Positions 47,362 through 56,876 of a DNA stretch of 64,000 bases are shown piece after piece. Numbering within the stretch: position 1 is the stretch's first letter; every line of letters starts with the position of its first letter. The stretch is from positions 62,001-126,000 of the forward strand of contig JAQGNY010000005.1 of the NCBI GenBank assembly GCA_028293825.1, given 5' to 3'. The translations under genes were made by a program, and so were the position numbers. The DNA comes from Verrucomicrobiaceae bacterium. GTDB taxonomy: Bacteria; Pseudomonadota; Gammaproteobacteria; Pseudomonadales; CAMLJR01. The notes below the pieces were generated by a model. The model had not been told where the DNA came from and made no database searches. It saw nothing but the letters and a program-made list of their open reading frames with translations.

Positions 47362-47919
47362 TCAGTTGCTTGGTTGTGCCTGCCGCCACAATACTTCCTG
47401 TCCGCCATCCCTGCGCGCCAGCGAGCGCGCCAGCACAAATAAAAAATCCGAAAGTCGATTAACATAATGCCGGCCGGCTATGTTGATTTCATTGTCGCTG
47501 GCGAGTGTCACTAAATCGCGCTCGGCGCGGCGACACACCGCACGCGCGAGATGACACACGGCCGCACTGCGCGAACCGCCCGGCAAAATAAAATTCTTCA
47601 GCGGCGGCAGCGGTTCGTTTAATTCATCGAGCAATACTTCCAGCGCGGTAACGTGTTCGGGTTTAATCATCACGTAGCTGGGAATCGATAATTCGCCGCC
47701 GAGATTAAACAGATTGTGCTGTATCGCCGACAGCGGTTCGCGCAGCGCATCTTCGACAGGCAATTCCGCAATCAGCATGCCGATCAAACTATTTAATTCA
47801 TCGACACTGCCGATGGCTTCCATCCGCGGGTGATCCTTGGCGATGCGTCCGCCATCGCCGAGCCCGGTGGTGCCGTCATCGCCGGTGCGGGTGTAAATTT
47901 TCGATAAGCGGTTTCCCAT
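47362..47919 (-). CDS. ATP:cob(I)alamin adenosyltransferase, PduO type
   Basis: PduO-type enzymes transfer the adenosyl group from ATP to cob(I)alamin to give adenosylcobalamin. The 185-residue protein has the ATP-binding start KIYTRTGDDGTTGLGDGGR, GSVDELNSLIGMLIAEL, the central LPGGSRSAAVCHLARAVCRR with the conserved Arg/Glu pair, and NRLSDFLFVLAR. It is divergent from cobU. A second, unrelated adenosyltransferase (CobO/BtuR) is encoded at 56877-57473. Confidence 0.95.
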   Translation of the reverse strand: MGNRLSKIYTRTGDDGTTGLGDGGRIAKDHPRMEAIGSVDELNSLIGMLIAELPVEDALREPLSAIQHNLFNLGGELSIPSYVMIKPEHVTALEVLLDELNEPLPPLKNFILPGGSRSAAVCHLARAVCRRAERDLVTLASDNEINIAGRHYVNRLSDFLFVLARSLARRDGGQEVLWRQAQPSN

Positions 47920-48028
47920 GATTCTTCCTCGCGCCAGAATGTCTGCTCCGAGTTAATATACCAACTTCGCCCGTGGCTCGGCGCGAAAATATCTCCCCAT
48001 CGGGCATCACGCTTAACAGGCATTAACA

Positions 48029-48550
48029 GTGATTGAATTAATTCTTGGCGGTGCTCGTTCCGGTAAAAGCCGGTTTGCCGAGCAGCGCGCGCTGGATAGC
48101 GGCAGCGAATGCATTTATATCGCCACTGCGCAGGCCGGCGATGGCGAGATGGCCGCGCGTATTCAATTGCATCGCGAGCAGCGCAGCGGTTTCGCGCAAA
48201 CCATTGAAGAGCCGCTCGCATTGGCACAAATAATTGCCGACGCGATGCACGATTCGCGTTGTCTGCTTGTCGATTGTCTGACGCTGTGGCTGACCAATTT
48301 ATTGCTGGCTGAAAATGCCGCTACGTTTGCCGACGAGCGCGCGCAATTATTCGACGTGTTATCGCGCGCGCGCGGTCGCATCATTTTTGTCAGCAACGAG
48401 GTCGGGCAGGGCGTGGTGCCGATGGACGCATTGAGCCGTCGCTTTGTCGATGACAGCGGGCGCCTGCATCAAGCCATCGCGCAAATAGCTGATCGCGTAT
48501 TTTTCGTGACCGCTGGGCTGCCGCAATTATTGAAAGGCGCCGTTCAATGA
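48029..48550 (+). CDS. cobU: Adenosylcobinamide kinase / guanylyltransferase
   Basis: CobU phosphorylates adenosylcobinamide and attaches GMP, activating it for lower-loop addition. The 173-residue protein has the P-loop GGARSGKS, the catalytic-histidine region ARIQLHREQRSGFAQTIEEP, the WLTNLLL segment after DCLTLW, and SNEVGQGVVPMDALSRRFVD. The start is GTG 48029 with AACAGG upstream. The stop overlaps a possible 51-codon frame; cobT follows 135 bp later. Confidence 0.95.
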   Translation: MIELILGGARSGKSRFAEQRALDSGSECIYIATAQAGDGEMAARIQLHREQRSGFAQTIEEPLALAQIIADAMHDSRCLLVDCLTLWLTNLLLAENAATFADERAQLFDVLSRARGRIIFVSNEVGQGVVPMDALSRRFVDDSGRLHQAIAQIADRVFFVTAGLPQLLKGAVQ

Positions 48551-48702
48551 AAGCGCTGCATGAAATTTTTCAGCGCACTTTTTTTGGCAGCGAAGGTTTT
48601 GCAATGAAAGTTTTGCAACAAAAATCTCATAACGAAAGCTTTCGCAAAGAAATTAATTTGAACCCAATTTATAGGAATCAAAACAGTGACGCAGTGGTTT
48701 GA
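48547..48702 (+). CDS. Possible 51-residue ORF bridging cobU and cobT
   Basis: An ATG overlapping the cobU stop (ATGA) opens a 51-codon frame, [20 protein letters not shown] and onward, which ends 14 bases inside cobT. Such coupling suggests translation could pass from cobU to cobT through it. The predicted peptide is not recognised, has no domain or signal and an AT-rich composition unlike its neighbours, so it may be only a spacer. Confidence 0.2.
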   Translation: MKALHEIFQRTFFGSEGFAMKVLQQKSHNESFRKEINLNPIYRNQNSDAVV

Positions 48703-49726
48703 GGAAGACGCTCGCGTAGTGAGCGAAGTGCATCGACAAAACGCGTTGGCTCGGCAGAATCAATTGACCAAGCCGGCCGGCTCGCTCGGCGTTCTGGAGC
48801 ATTGCGCCGTGCAACTCGCGGCATTGCAGCAGCGCGATCAACCGACTGCCGAAAAAATCAGCGTGCGTATTTTTGCCGCCGATCATGGCGTGGCGAGTGA
48901 AGGCGTGTCGCTATTTCCACAAGCGGTTACCGCCGAAATGGTGCGCAATTTTTCTGCAGGCGGCGCCGCGATTACGGTGCTAGCGCGCGAGCTTAGTGCC
49001 GATTTTCAAGTGATCAATGTCGGCACGGTCGGCGTGCTGGAGAATCTCGCGGCAGTTGTCGATAAACGCATCGGTGCTGGCACGGCTAATTTGCGCGTCG
49101 CACCGGCCATGTCGCCCGACGAATGCGCGCGCGCATTAGCGGTAGGTCGCGATGCAGTCAATGCGCTTACACCTACCGATATTTTTATCGGCGGTGAAAT
49201 GGGCATCGCGAATACCACCAGCGCTAGCGCACTGGCATGTGCGTTATTGAATTTGCCGCCGCAGGATTTAGTTGGCCGTGGCACTGGTGTCGACGACGCG
49301 GGCGTTGCGCTTAAAGCGACGGTCATCGGCGATGCACTGCAATTGCATCGCGCGCATTTAAATGCGCCGCTGCAAGTGCTGCAATATCTCGGCGGTTTTG
49401 AAATTGCCGCATTGGCAGGTGCGTATATTCGCTGCGCGCAGCGCGGTATTCCAGTGCTGGTCGATGGTTTTATTTGCACGGCGGCAGCATTGGTGGCAGC
49501 GCAGCTGAATGAATCCGTTAGGGCGTGGTTATTGTTTTCACACGCTTCGGCAGAGCGTGGCCACCGGTTGCTGATCGAGCATCTCGACGTGCGGCCATTA
49601 TTGAATCTCGATATGCGCTTGGGCGAGGGCAGCGGTGCGGCGGTGGCGGTGCCACTGTTGCGCATGGCGTGCGCGCTGCACAACCAAATGGCGAGTTTTG
49701 AAAGTGCGGGAGTCAGTCGTGAATAA
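48686..49726 (+). CDS. cobT: Nicotinate-nucleotide:DMB phosphoribosyltransferase
   Basis: CobT makes alpha-ribazole phosphate from nicotinate mononucleotide and dimethylbenzimidazole for the cobalamin lower loop. The 346-residue protein shows [56 protein letters not shown], and the catalytic-glutamate tail [17 protein letters not shown]. The start is GTG 48686. The end overlaps the next start by eight bases. Confidence 0.96.
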   Translation: MTQWFEEDARVVSEVHRQNALARQNQLTKPAGSLGVLEHCAVQLAALQQRDQPTAEKISVRIFAADHGVASEGVSLFPQAVTAEMVRNFSAGGAAITVLARELSADFQVINVGTVGVLENLAAVVDKRIGAGTANLRVAPAMSPDECARALAVGRDAVNALTPTDIFIGGEMGIANTTSASALACALLNLPPQDLVGRGTGVDDAGVALKATVIGDALQLHRAHLNAPLQVLQYLGGFEIAALAGAYIRCAQRGIPVLVDGFICTAAALVAAQLNESVRAWLLFSHASAERGHRLLIEHLDVRPLLNLDMRLGEGSGAAVAVPLLRMACALHNQMASFESAGVSRE

Positions 49727-50351
49727 ACAACGCGTGTTACCTGCCGATGTGCAAATGACCACCATCGATTTGTTGCGTCATGGCGAATGCGAAGGCGGTG
49801 AAATATTTCGCGGTAGCACCGACGTGCCGTTGATTGAAGCCGGTTGGGAACAAATGCGGCAATCGCTGCAGCCGCACAGCGGTTGGGATTGCGTGGTCAG
49901 TTCATCGCTGCAACGCTGTCGTTTATTCGCCGAACAGTTTTCGACGCAACACGAATTGCCGTTAAGCGTAAACGCGAATTTCGCGGAAATTCATTTCGGT
50001 GATTGGGAAGGTCAGAAAATTACCGACGTCGAGCGTGAGCATGGTGCATCGCTGTGGCGTTTTTGGAATGACCCGGAGCGCTTTTCGCCGCCGAATGGCG
50101 AAACCATGCATGTGTTTCGCGATCGGGTTTTGGCGGCGATAAAAGAAGTGCTGGTGGAACACGGCGGCAAACACATTTTATTGATTTCGCACGGCGCGGT
50201 TATTCGCGCGTTGCTATGCGATTGGTTGCAAATGCCACTTACTGCTTTTTCGACGATTGCGGTACCGTATGCGGGGTTATCGCGGATTCGCATTTATCGG
50301 CGCGGCGACGAGAAGCCATGGATACAATTTGTATTTCATCGCGGCGAATAG
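49719..50351 (+). CDS. cobC: Alpha-ribazole phosphatase-like histidine phosphatase
   Basis: The 210-residue histidine-phosphatase protein has the catalytic [34 protein letters not shown] and [13 protein letters not shown]. It presumably dephosphorylates alpha-ribazole-5'-phosphate or cobalamin phosphate. GTG 49719, preceded by GGGAG, overlaps the cobT end; ATG 49755 is a shorter option directly before the domain. cobS (cobalamin synthase), often next in such operons, is absent here. Confidence 0.9.
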   Translation: MNKQRVLPADVQMTTIDLLRHGECEGGEIFRGSTDVPLIEAGWEQMRQSLQPHSGWDCVVSSSLQRCRLFAEQFSTQHELPLSVNANFAEIHFGDWEGQKITDVEREHGASLWRFWNDPERFSPPNGETMHVFRDRVLAAIKEVLVEHGGKHILLISHGAVIRALLCDWLQMPLTAFSTIAVPYAGLSRIRIYRRGDEKPWIQFVFHRGE

Positions 50352-50378
50352 ATTTCGCCGTATTCGTTTTAATGCGAT

Positions 50379-51830
50379 TCAAAAAATTAATTGTTCGATC
50401 AGCGCGAAATTAATATTTTCCTCAACCGAATCGGCTAGCCGATTTATATCGGCTTCGCGGCGCGCGTGATAATCGAATTCTTCCGTAACCTGTAAACCGG
50501 CCCAGCGCAACAACGCATCGCGCGCTGCGGTCTCATCGAAAATACCGTGTAAATAGGTGCCGGCAATGTTGCCGTCAGCGGAGATAGCGCCGTCGTTGCG
50601 CCCGTCTAAGTTCACTAACGGATTTTGCAACGCGATGCCGCTCGTAACACCGGCGTGGATTTCATAACCGGTAGTTACTGCGCCTTCCAATGCTAGTTTT
50701 CCGCTCACACGTTCTAATTGTTTTTCTGGCTCCAACACAGTTGTGCAATTTAAATAGCCCAGCGCGGTATCGGTTCCGGCCGCGCCTTCTACCGCGTGCG
50801 GATCAGCGATATGTTGGCCGAGCATTTGAAAGCCGCCGCAAATACCCAGCACTTTGCCGCAGTAGCGTAAATGCTTGGCGATGGCAGTGTCCCAGCCGTG
50901 GCTGCGCAGTGCGGATAAATCGCCGCGCACATTTTTCGAGCCCGGCAAAATAATTAAATCGCACTCCGGTATTGGCTGGCCCGGTTTTATCATTTGCAGA
51001 TCGACCTGCGGATGCAAGCGCAGCGCATCGAAATCGGTGTGGTTACTGATGCGCGGATAAACCGGCACCGCTACCCGCAGAATATTTTTGTCGCGCTGCA
51101 CAATTTGCTGTTGTGCGATCGCATCTTCTGCTTCCAAATGCCAATCGGTTAAATACGGCAACACGCCCAGCACTTTTTTATCGGTGTATTCTTCGAGCCA
51201 ATCGAGGCCGGGTTGCAACAAACCGATATCGCCACGAAAACGATTTATCACAAAACCTTGCACGCGCTGCTGTTCGCTCGGCGATAACAATTGCAGCGTG
51301 CCCACTAAATGGGCGAACACACCGCCGCGATCGATATCGGCAATCAGCACCACCGGACAATCCACCGCTTCGGCAAAACCCATATTGGCGATATCGCGAT
51401 CGCGCAAATTAATTTCGGCAGGGCTGCCGGCACCTTCGACAATAATCACATCGTATAGCGCCGATAAGCGTCGATGCGATTCGAGCACCGCTGCCATCGC
51501 GGTACTTTTATATTCGTGATACGCACGCGCTTTCATCGCGCCAATGGCTTTGCCATGAATAATGACTTGCGCGCCGATGTCGCTGTTCGGTTTTAATAAC
51601 ACCGGATTCATATCGGTGTGTGCGTCAAGAAAACACGCCTGCGCCTGCACCGCCTGTGCGCGACCGATTTCGCCGCCATCGACGGTGACTGCGCTATTCA
51701 GTGCCATATTTTGCGGCTTGAATGGCGCGACTTTAATACCGCGCCGCGCCAGCACGCGACACAGGCCCGTGACCAATGTGCTTTTGCCGGCATCGGACGT
51801 GGTGCCTTGAATCATCAATGTTTTTGCCAT
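50379..51830 (-). CDS. cobQ: Cobyric acid synthase
   Basis: CobQ amidates four side chains of adenosylcobyrinic acid a,c-diamide using glutamine. The 483-residue protein has the N-terminal ATPase motif [40 protein letters not shown], and the C-terminal class I glutaminase-like domain with the nucleophile in [10 protein letters not shown] and the histidine in [12 protein letters not shown] 51830 is the family-typical start; the frame allows 51857. It lies on the opposite strand, tail-to-tail with cobC and head-to-head with cobB. Confidence 0.96.
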   Translation of the reverse strand: MAKTLMIQGTTSDAGKSTLVTGLCRVLARRGIKVAPFKPQNMALNSAVTVDGGEIGRAQAVQAQACFLDAHTDMNPVLLKPNSDIGAQVIIHGKAIGAMKARAYHEYKSTAMAAVLESHRRLSALYDVIIVEGAGSPAEINLRDRDIANMGFAEAVDCPVVLIADIDRGGVFAHLVGTLQLLSPSEQQRVQGFVINRFRGDIGLLQPGLDWLEEYTDKKVLGVLPYLTDWHLEAEDAIAQQQIVQRDKNILRVAVPVYPRISNHTDFDALRLHPQVDLQMIKPGQPIPECDLIILPGSKNVRGDLSALRSHGWDTAIAKHLRYCGKVLGICGGFQMLGQHIADPHAVEGAAGTDTALGYLNCTTVLEPEKQLERVSGKLALEGAVTTGYEIHAGVTSGIALQNPLVNLDGRNDGAISADGNIAGTYLHGIFDETAARDALLRWAGLQVTEEFDYHARREADINRLADSVEENINFALIEQLIF

Positions 51831-51951
51831 TTCGAAAACCCGTTCCGCGACGTGCAACCGTATGGATGCCGCGAGATTCCTTGACCGCTATAAACACGAA
51901 AGATACAGTGCCTGACGTTATTTATCCGCTATTTTTTCCGAGAATTTTGTT

Positions 51952-53250
51952 ATCAACGCGACTTATCAATGTCCCGCCCTTCTGCTTTGCGCGCCCGGTT
52001 CCGGCCACGGTAAAACGTCGATCACCGCCGCGCTCGCGCGCTTGCATAATCGCAACGGTTTGCGCGTGCGCTGTTTTAAAGTCGGCCCCGATTTTATCGA
52101 TCCCACCATTTTGCTGCAGGCATCGGGACAGCCCGTGTACAACCTCGATATCTGGATGATGGGGATCGAACACTGCCGCGAATTATTATTCGAGGCCGCA
52201 CAAAGCAGCGATTTAATTTTGGTCGAAGGTGTGATGGGTTTGTACGACGGCGAGCCGAGCAGTGCCGATGTCGCATTGCAATTCGGTTTGCCGATTCTGC
52301 CGGTGATTAATGCAGCGTCAACCGCGCAAACATTCGCTGCAATATTGCACGGCCTGTCCACCTACCGCGATGGTTTGCAGATCGCTGGCGTTGTTGCCAA
52401 TCGCATTGCATCGCCGCGCCATGAAGAATTAGTGTGCAGTGGATTACCCGCATCGTTACCGGTGACGGTTGTTAAACGCAGCGATGCAGTGAATTTACCG
52501 GAGCGCCATCTCGGTCTGCATATCGCCGACGATATCGATGATTTGGATTCGCGTATTGATGCGCTTGCCGATTTACTCACCGCAACGGCGCTAACAAATT
52601 TACCGCCGGTGATTGAATTTTTCGCACCGCAGCAAACATCGACAGTGGCGCAGTTGCTCGATGGCATTTCAATTGCGGTGGCGTGCGATCAGGCATTTTG
52701 TTTTTTGTATTTAGCCAATCTCGAATGGCTGCAGCGCATGGGCGCGCATCTGCACATTTTTTCTCCGCTCGACGACAGCGAATTACCCGACGTCGACGCG
52801 ATTTATTTACCCGGCGGTTATCCTGAATTACACGCGCAAAAATTATCTGCCAATAGCGCCATCGCCGATCAGATTCGCGCACACGTTAATGCCGGCAAAC
52901 CGTTGCTCGCCGAATGCGGTGGTATGTTGTATCTCGCCGATGCGTTGATCGATCTTGACGGAAAAAAATTCGCCATGCTCGGTTTGTTGCCGGGTGAAGT
53001 GACGATGGGAAAACGACTCGCATCGATCGGCCCGCAACAATTAATCGCCGATGGCGAATCGATTCGCGGACACACGTTTCACTATTCGAGTTTTAATACG
53101 GAAATAGCGCCAATCGCGCGCGCGACCACCGCTAACGGTCGCGATGGCGAAGCAGTTTATCAAATCGATTCGATTGTTGCGTCCTACGTGCATTGGTATT
53201 TTCCGTCGAATCCAACGCGCGTTGCGCGCTGGTTGTTAGGTGAAGATTGA
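51952..53250 (+). CDS. cobB: Cobyrinate / hydrogenobyrinate a,c-diamide synthase
   Basis: CobB/CbiA amidates the a and c side chains of the corrin. The frame encodes LLLCAPGSGHGKTSITAALA (P-loop at 51997-52017), CFKVGPDFIDPTIL, LVEGVMGLYDG, then the glutaminase domain IYLPGGYPELHAQ, LAECGGMLYLADAL and the late YVHWYFPSNP. A puzzle is the start: between the in-frame stop at 51913 and the P-loop there is no ATG, GTG or TTG; the first TTG (52042) lies after it. ATT 51931, ATC 51952 or CTG 51982 could initiate, or a one-base indel has occurred (an out-of-frame ATG is at 51969). I placed the start at ATC 51952 arbitrarily. Confidence 0.93.
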   Translation: MNATYQCPALLLCAPGSGHGKTSITAALARLHNRNGLRVRCFKVGPDFIDPTILLQASGQPVYNLDIWMMGIEHCRELLFEAAQSSDLILVEGVMGLYDGEPSSADVALQFGLPILPVINAASTAQTFAAILHGLSTYRDGLQIAGVVANRIASPRHEELVCSGLPASLPVTVVKRSDAVNLPERHLGLHIADDIDDLDSRIDALADLLTATALTNLPPVIEFFAPQQTSTVAQLLDGISIAVACDQAFCFLYLANLEWLQRMGAHLHIFSPLDDSELPDVDAIYLPGGYPELHAQKLSANSAIADQIRAHVNAGKPLLAECGGMLYLADALIDLDGKKFAMLGLLPGEVTMGKRLASIGPQQLIADGESIRGHTFHYSSFNTEIAPIARATTANGRDGEAVYQIDSIVASYVHWYFPSNPTRVARWLLGED

Positions 53251-53253
53251 GCG

Positions 53254-54198
53254 ATGTTTATTTCGCTGATTATTTTAGTCGTCGCATTGGTGCTCGATCA
53301 GTTGCTGGGTGAGCCACGCCGATTTCATCCGCTGGTCGGCTTCGGCAATATCGCCAATCGCGTCGAGCGTTATTTAAATCGCGGCGATCATTGGGGCGAG
53401 GAGCGTTATTGGCGCGGCGTATTCGCTTGGGTGGTAATGGTGGCGCCCCCCGTTATTGTCGCCATCGTATTGCATTATTTTTTATTGGAATTTTCTCCAA
53501 TAATTTCAGTGCTTGGCGAAGCGTTAATTGTTTATCTCGCGCTGGGCCGGAAAAGTTTGATCGCCCACGCGCGCGCGGTATATTCCAAGTTGCAGCAATT
53601 CAATATGCCGGGTGCGCGACGCGCGGTCGGTTTAATCGTGACGCGCGATACCCTAGCGCTGGATGAAAACGGGGTTAGCACAGCGGCTGTCGAAAGCGTG
53701 TTGGAAAACGGCAGCGATGCAATATTCGCCAGCGTATTTTGGTTTGCACTGGCGGGAATTCCCGGTGTGGTTTTGCACCGCGCCGCTAATACGCTCGACG
53801 CCATGTGGGGTTATCGCAATGAGCGGTTTGAAGAATTCGGTTGGGCCGCAGCGCGCTTCGACGATGTGTTGAATTATATTCCGGCGCGTTTTACTGCTAT
53901 CAGTTATGCGCTATGCGGCCAGCTTAAACTGGCATTGCGCAGTTGGTACAAGCAGGCGCCGCAATGGTCGAGCCCGAATGCAGGGCCGGTTATGGCCGCC
54001 GGTGCTGGCGCGTTGGCTATTCGCCTTGGTGGCGCTGCGATTTATCACGGTGAAAGTGAAGAGCGTCCGCAATTAGGTTTCGGTCGTCCGGCGCAAGCCG
54101 ACGATATACAGCGCGCATTGATATTGCTCGATCGCGCACTGATGTTGTGGGTGGCAGTTCTATTGCTGGCAGCAGCTTCGAATCGCTGGTTGTTTTAA
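53254..54198 (+). CDS. cbiB: Adenosylcobinamide-phosphate synthase (CbiB/CobD)
   Basis: CbiB attaches aminopropanol (phosphate) to adenosylcobyric acid at the inner membrane. The 314-residue integral protein has LVLDQLLGEPRRFHPLVGFG, the RAVGLIVTRDTLALDENGVS segment, AAVESVLENGSDAIFASVFW, and ANTLDAMWGYRNERFEEFGW. Four to five helices are predicted. The ATG lies three bases after the cobB stop, so the two are coupled. Confidence 0.95.
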   Translation: MFISLIILVVALVLDQLLGEPRRFHPLVGFGNIANRVERYLNRGDHWGEERYWRGVFAWVVMVAPPVIVAIVLHYFLLEFSPIISVLGEALIVYLALGRKSLIAHARAVYSKLQQFNMPGARRAVGLIVTRDTLALDENGVSTAAVESVLENGSDAIFASVFWFALAGIPGVVLHRAANTLDAMWGYRNERFEEFGWAAARFDDVLNYIPARFTAISYALCGQLKLALRSWYKQAPQWSSPNAGPVMAAGAGALAIRLGGAAIYHGESEERPQLGFGRPAQADDIQRALILLDRALMLWVAVLLLAAASNRWLF

Positions 54199-54236
54199 TT
54201 TTCCCTTATTTTTAATTTTTTTTGCAAAACTAATTG

Positions 54237-55307
54237 ATGATAACGCCTAACGAATTATTGCCGATACCGCCCGCGCACGGCGCCGATCTGGCAGCTGCTA
54301 GTCAGCGTTACGGTATTGCGCTGTCGGATTGGCTCGATGTTTCCACGGGCATTAATCCGCGCGCCTATCCCGTTGGCGCGATCGATCCTGCGTTATTTCA
54401 ACATCTACCGTTTGGCGATGATGAGTTGCGCAGCGCTGCAAAAAATTATTGCGTCGCACCGGCGTTACCCATTGCTGCAGCTGGCTCGCAAACATTGATC
54501 CAATGGTTGCCATTGGTGAAAGCCCAGCTAACTAAAAGACAATGCCGCGTCGCGGTACCGAGCATCGGTTACAGTGAACATGAGTTTCGTTGGCGCTGGG
54601 CGGGCCATGAAATTATTTATTACGATCCGCGCGATTCGCGCAGCATCGATAAATTATTGGATGAAAGATCCATCGATGTATTGGTAGTTATCAACGCGCA
54701 CAATCCGCTTGGGTCGCTGATTTCAGCGGAGCAATTATTAACATGGCAGCAACAGCTTGAAAAAAATGACGGCTGGTTGATTATCGATGAAGCATTTATC
54801 GATGCAACGCCTGAATACAGCGTCGCCGCGCATACACAGCGTGCTGGATTAATTGTGCTGCGTTCGTTGGGCAAGTTTTTTGGTTTGGCGGGTGTACGCT
54901 GCGGCTTTGCATTTGCGTGCGATGAAATTCTGGCGCCGTTGCAGATTGCAATCGGTCCGTGGAATGTTGCCGGTCCAACCATCGCGATTGCCACGCAAGC
55001 ATTACGTGATAATAGTTGGCAGCAAACAATGCGCATCGATTTAAAAACTATCAGCGCTGAAAATGTCGCACTGTTGCAACAAAAAAATTGGGCCGCCAAT
55101 AATCCGTTTTTACGCAACGCATTATTTAACAGTATCGAGTTGCCGGTAGTGCAGGCAGCGCAGATAGAGAATAAATTGGCACAGCGCGGAATTCGCGTAC
55201 GCAGAATCGAAATAAATGCCGGGTTTAATTTACTGCGCTTCGGCTTGGTCGATCCATCCCAAAGCGATACGTGGCGGCGCTATAAACAAGCATTAAATAA
55301 TCTCTAA
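54237..55307 (+). CDS. cobD: L-threonine-O-3-phosphate decarboxylase / cobalamin aminotransferase
   Basis: The enzyme is a class I aminotransferase-fold PLP protein that decarboxylates threonine phosphate to aminopropanol phosphate for CbiB (named CobD in Salmonella, CobC in the aerobic nomenclature). The protein has [50 protein letters not shown] and the PLP lysine in [18 protein letters not shown]. Length (356) is normal. ATG 54237 is preferred over TTG 54234; the ribosome site is weak. It follows cbiB by 38 bp. Confidence 0.92.
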   Translation: MITPNELLPIPPAHGADLAAASQRYGIALSDWLDVSTGINPRAYPVGAIDPALFQHLPFGDDELRSAAKNYCVAPALPIAAAGSQTLIQWLPLVKAQLTKRQCRVAVPSIGYSEHEFRWRWAGHEIIYYDPRDSRSIDKLLDERSIDVLVVINAHNPLGSLISAEQLLTWQQQLEKNDGWLIIDEAFIDATPEYSVAAHTQRAGLIVLRSLGKFFGLAGVRCGFAFACDEILAPLQIAIGPWNVAGPTIAIATQALRDNSWQQTMRIDLKTISAENVALLQQKNWAANNPFLRNALFNSIELPVVQAAQIENKLAQRGIRVRRIEINAGFNLLRFGLVDPSQSDTWRRYKQALNNL

Positions 55308-55327
55308 TTCGAAGGCGGGAATACAGA

Positions 55328-55660
55328 ATGAAAAGCTGGCTATTTCTCTCCATCGCAATCGCTGCAGAAGTTATTGCGACTTCCGCGCTTAAAACCAGCG
55401 ATGGTTTTAGCAAATTATGGCCGTCGGTGTTAGTCGTTGTTGGATATGGCACTGCTTTTTTCTTTATGTCGTTGGCATTGCGCACGTTGCCGGTCAGTAT
55501 CGTTTACGCGGTATGGTCCGGCGCTGGAATTGTTTTAATTTCATTAGTGGCGTGGTTGTTCTTCGGACAAAAGCTTGATTTGCCGGCCATTCTGGGCATG
55601 CTGTTGATAATTTCGGGTGTCGTCGTGCTAAATGTCTTCTCTAAATCGGTTCCGCATTAA
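55328..55660 (+). CDS. Small multidrug resistance (SMR) efflux protein
   Basis: The 110-residue, four-helix protein has SMR features: the essential membrane glutamate in [17 protein letters not shown] (E14-equivalent), the [20 protein letters not shown] loop, [16 protein letters not shown] and [17 protein letters not shown]. EmrE-type members export quaternary cations in exchange for protons; the guanidinium-exporter (Gdx) subtype is an alternative. It lies 20 bp after the cobD gene in the same direction and is probably co-transcribed with it, though no cobalamin role is known. Confidence 0.93.
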   Translation: MKSWLFLSIAIAAEVIATSALKTSDGFSKLWPSVLVVVGYGTAFFFMSLALRTLPVSIVYAVWSGAGIVLISLVAWLFFGQKLDLPAILGMLLIISGVVVLNVFSKSVPH

Positions 55661-55742
55661 TTCTTAAAACAGGTTCTCAGGCGTTTAATAAAATCGGAGA
55701 ATCGAATTTTAGTATCAATTGTCTTTCAATCGGGAGGTTCGC

Positions 55743-56381
55743 TTGAACGGTCCGAATCCCTTCGACAAACATCCAATGACGGGCTTTCCACAAGTCTGTT
55801 TTATTAAAAACACCGTCACCAATCCCAATATCATTATTGGCGATTACACCTACTACGACGACCCGGACGATTCCGAAAATTTCGAGCGCAATGTTCTCTA
55901 CCACTTTCCATTTATTGGCGACCAATTAATTATCGGTAAATTTTGCGCGTTGGCTCGCGGCGTAAAATTTATTATGAATGGCGCCAATCATAAAACTTCG
56001 GGCATCTCGACATACCCATTTCAAATATTCGGCAATGGCTGGGAAAAAGTAATGCCGCAGCCGAGCGATCTGCCTTATAAAGGCGATACCATTGTCGGCA
56101 ATGACGTTTGGATCGGTTACGACTGTTTAATCATGCCCGGTGTGAATATTGGCAGCGGCGCGATTATTTCGTCGCGATCAGTTGTTGTCGGTGATGTGCC
56201 TGCTTACACGGTTGTCGGCGGCAATCCGGCAAAACCAATTAAGCCGCGTTTTTCTGTGGAAGTTATTGCAGAGCTTGAAGCGATTGCATGGTGGGATTGG
56301 CCGATAGGAAAAATATCCGAGCATTTATCCATTATTGTGACGGCTGATATTGAAGCGCTTAAGGCATGTGTTGATGAGTGA
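55743..56381 (+). CDS. Vat/XAT-like left-handed beta-helix acetyltransferase
   Basis: The 212-residue protein is a hexapeptide-repeat xenobiotic acetyltransferase: MNGPNPFDKHPMTGFPQVCF, NPNIIIGDYTYYDDPDDSEN, the LbH coil TIVGNDVWIGYDCLIMPGVN, GSGAIISSRSVVVGDVPAYT and VVGGNPAKPIK. The best match is the Vat streptogramin A / CatB group, with the catalytic histidine likely in FIMNGANHKTSGIS. The start is TTG 55743 with GGGAGG six bases upstream. Resistance is not assured: many chromosomal homologues are cryptic or have other substrates. Confidence 0.9.
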   Translation: MNGPNPFDKHPMTGFPQVCFIKNTVTNPNIIIGDYTYYDDPDDSENFERNVLYHFPFIGDQLIIGKFCALARGVKFIMNGANHKTSGISTYPFQIFGNGWEKVMPQPSDLPYKGDTIVGNDVWIGYDCLIMPGVNIGSGAIISSRSVVVGDVPAYTVVGGNPAKPIKPRFSVEVIAELEAIAWWDWPIGKISEHLSIIVTADIEALKACVDE

Positions 56382-56451
56382 ATTTTTATAAACCGCTGGT
56401 ATAGATTGGCACTGGATCGTTGGAGTCATAGAGTCATCGAGGAGAGTCGCC

Positions 56452-56847
56452 ATGTACATACCGCCGGGCTTTAATACAGTTACTCCGTATTTTTTCGTCG
56501 CCAATGCGGAGCGCTTCGTGGCATTTTTAATCAACGGTTTGAGTGGCATCGAAACCTGTCGAACCTTTCGCGCCGATGGCTTAATTGCCAATGTGCAAAT
56601 TAAATTAGGCACCTCAACGGTAATGATCAGCGAAGCCAGCGAAAATTATCCACCGATGGCCGCCGCTTATTATCTGTATGTGGAGGATGCTGACGCAGCA
56701 ATGGCGCTCGCGCTTAAGCATGGCGCTACGGCGGAGATGGAAGTAAGGGATATGCCGTACGGTGATAGACAGGGTGGCGTCAAAGATTCGCACGGCAATA
56801 TTTGGTGGATTTCGCAGCGCATCGTGCAGGCGCCATATTCGCCTTAA
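56452..56847 (+). CDS. VOC-superfamily protein (glyoxalase/bleomycin-resistance fold, PhnB-like)
   Basis: The 131-residue protein has two VOC beta-alpha-beta-beta-beta units: VTPYFFVANAERFVAFLING and YYLYVEDADAAMALALKHGA, ending in DMPYGDRQGGVKDSHGNIWW. It resembles PhnB/YaeR-type proteins with an open metal or substrate site; substrate unknown. GAGGAG precedes the ATG. It is the last plus-strand gene before the convergent cobO operon. Confidence 0.9.
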   Translation: MYIPPGFNTVTPYFFVANAERFVAFLINGLSGIETCRTFRADGLIANVQIKLGTSTVMISEASENYPPMAAAYYLYVEDADAAMALALKHGATAEMEVRDMPYGDRQGGVKDSHGNIWWISQRIVQAPYSP

Positions 56848-56876
56848 TACGCTTCAAATTAATCCTACGATTTAAA

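Noticed and set aside
47920-48028. Possible cobalamin riboswitch between the PduO-type gene and cobU, or before cobB (51858-51950).
   Set aside because: I looked for the conserved B12-box and its flanking helices on both strands and saw no convincing match; control may come from upstream of cobW, outside the window.
55328-56847. Reading the SMR-Vat-VOC series as a mobile resistance island.
   Set aside because: No transposase, integrase, attC-like site, tRNA target or flanking direct repeat is visible, and base composition is like the neighbours.
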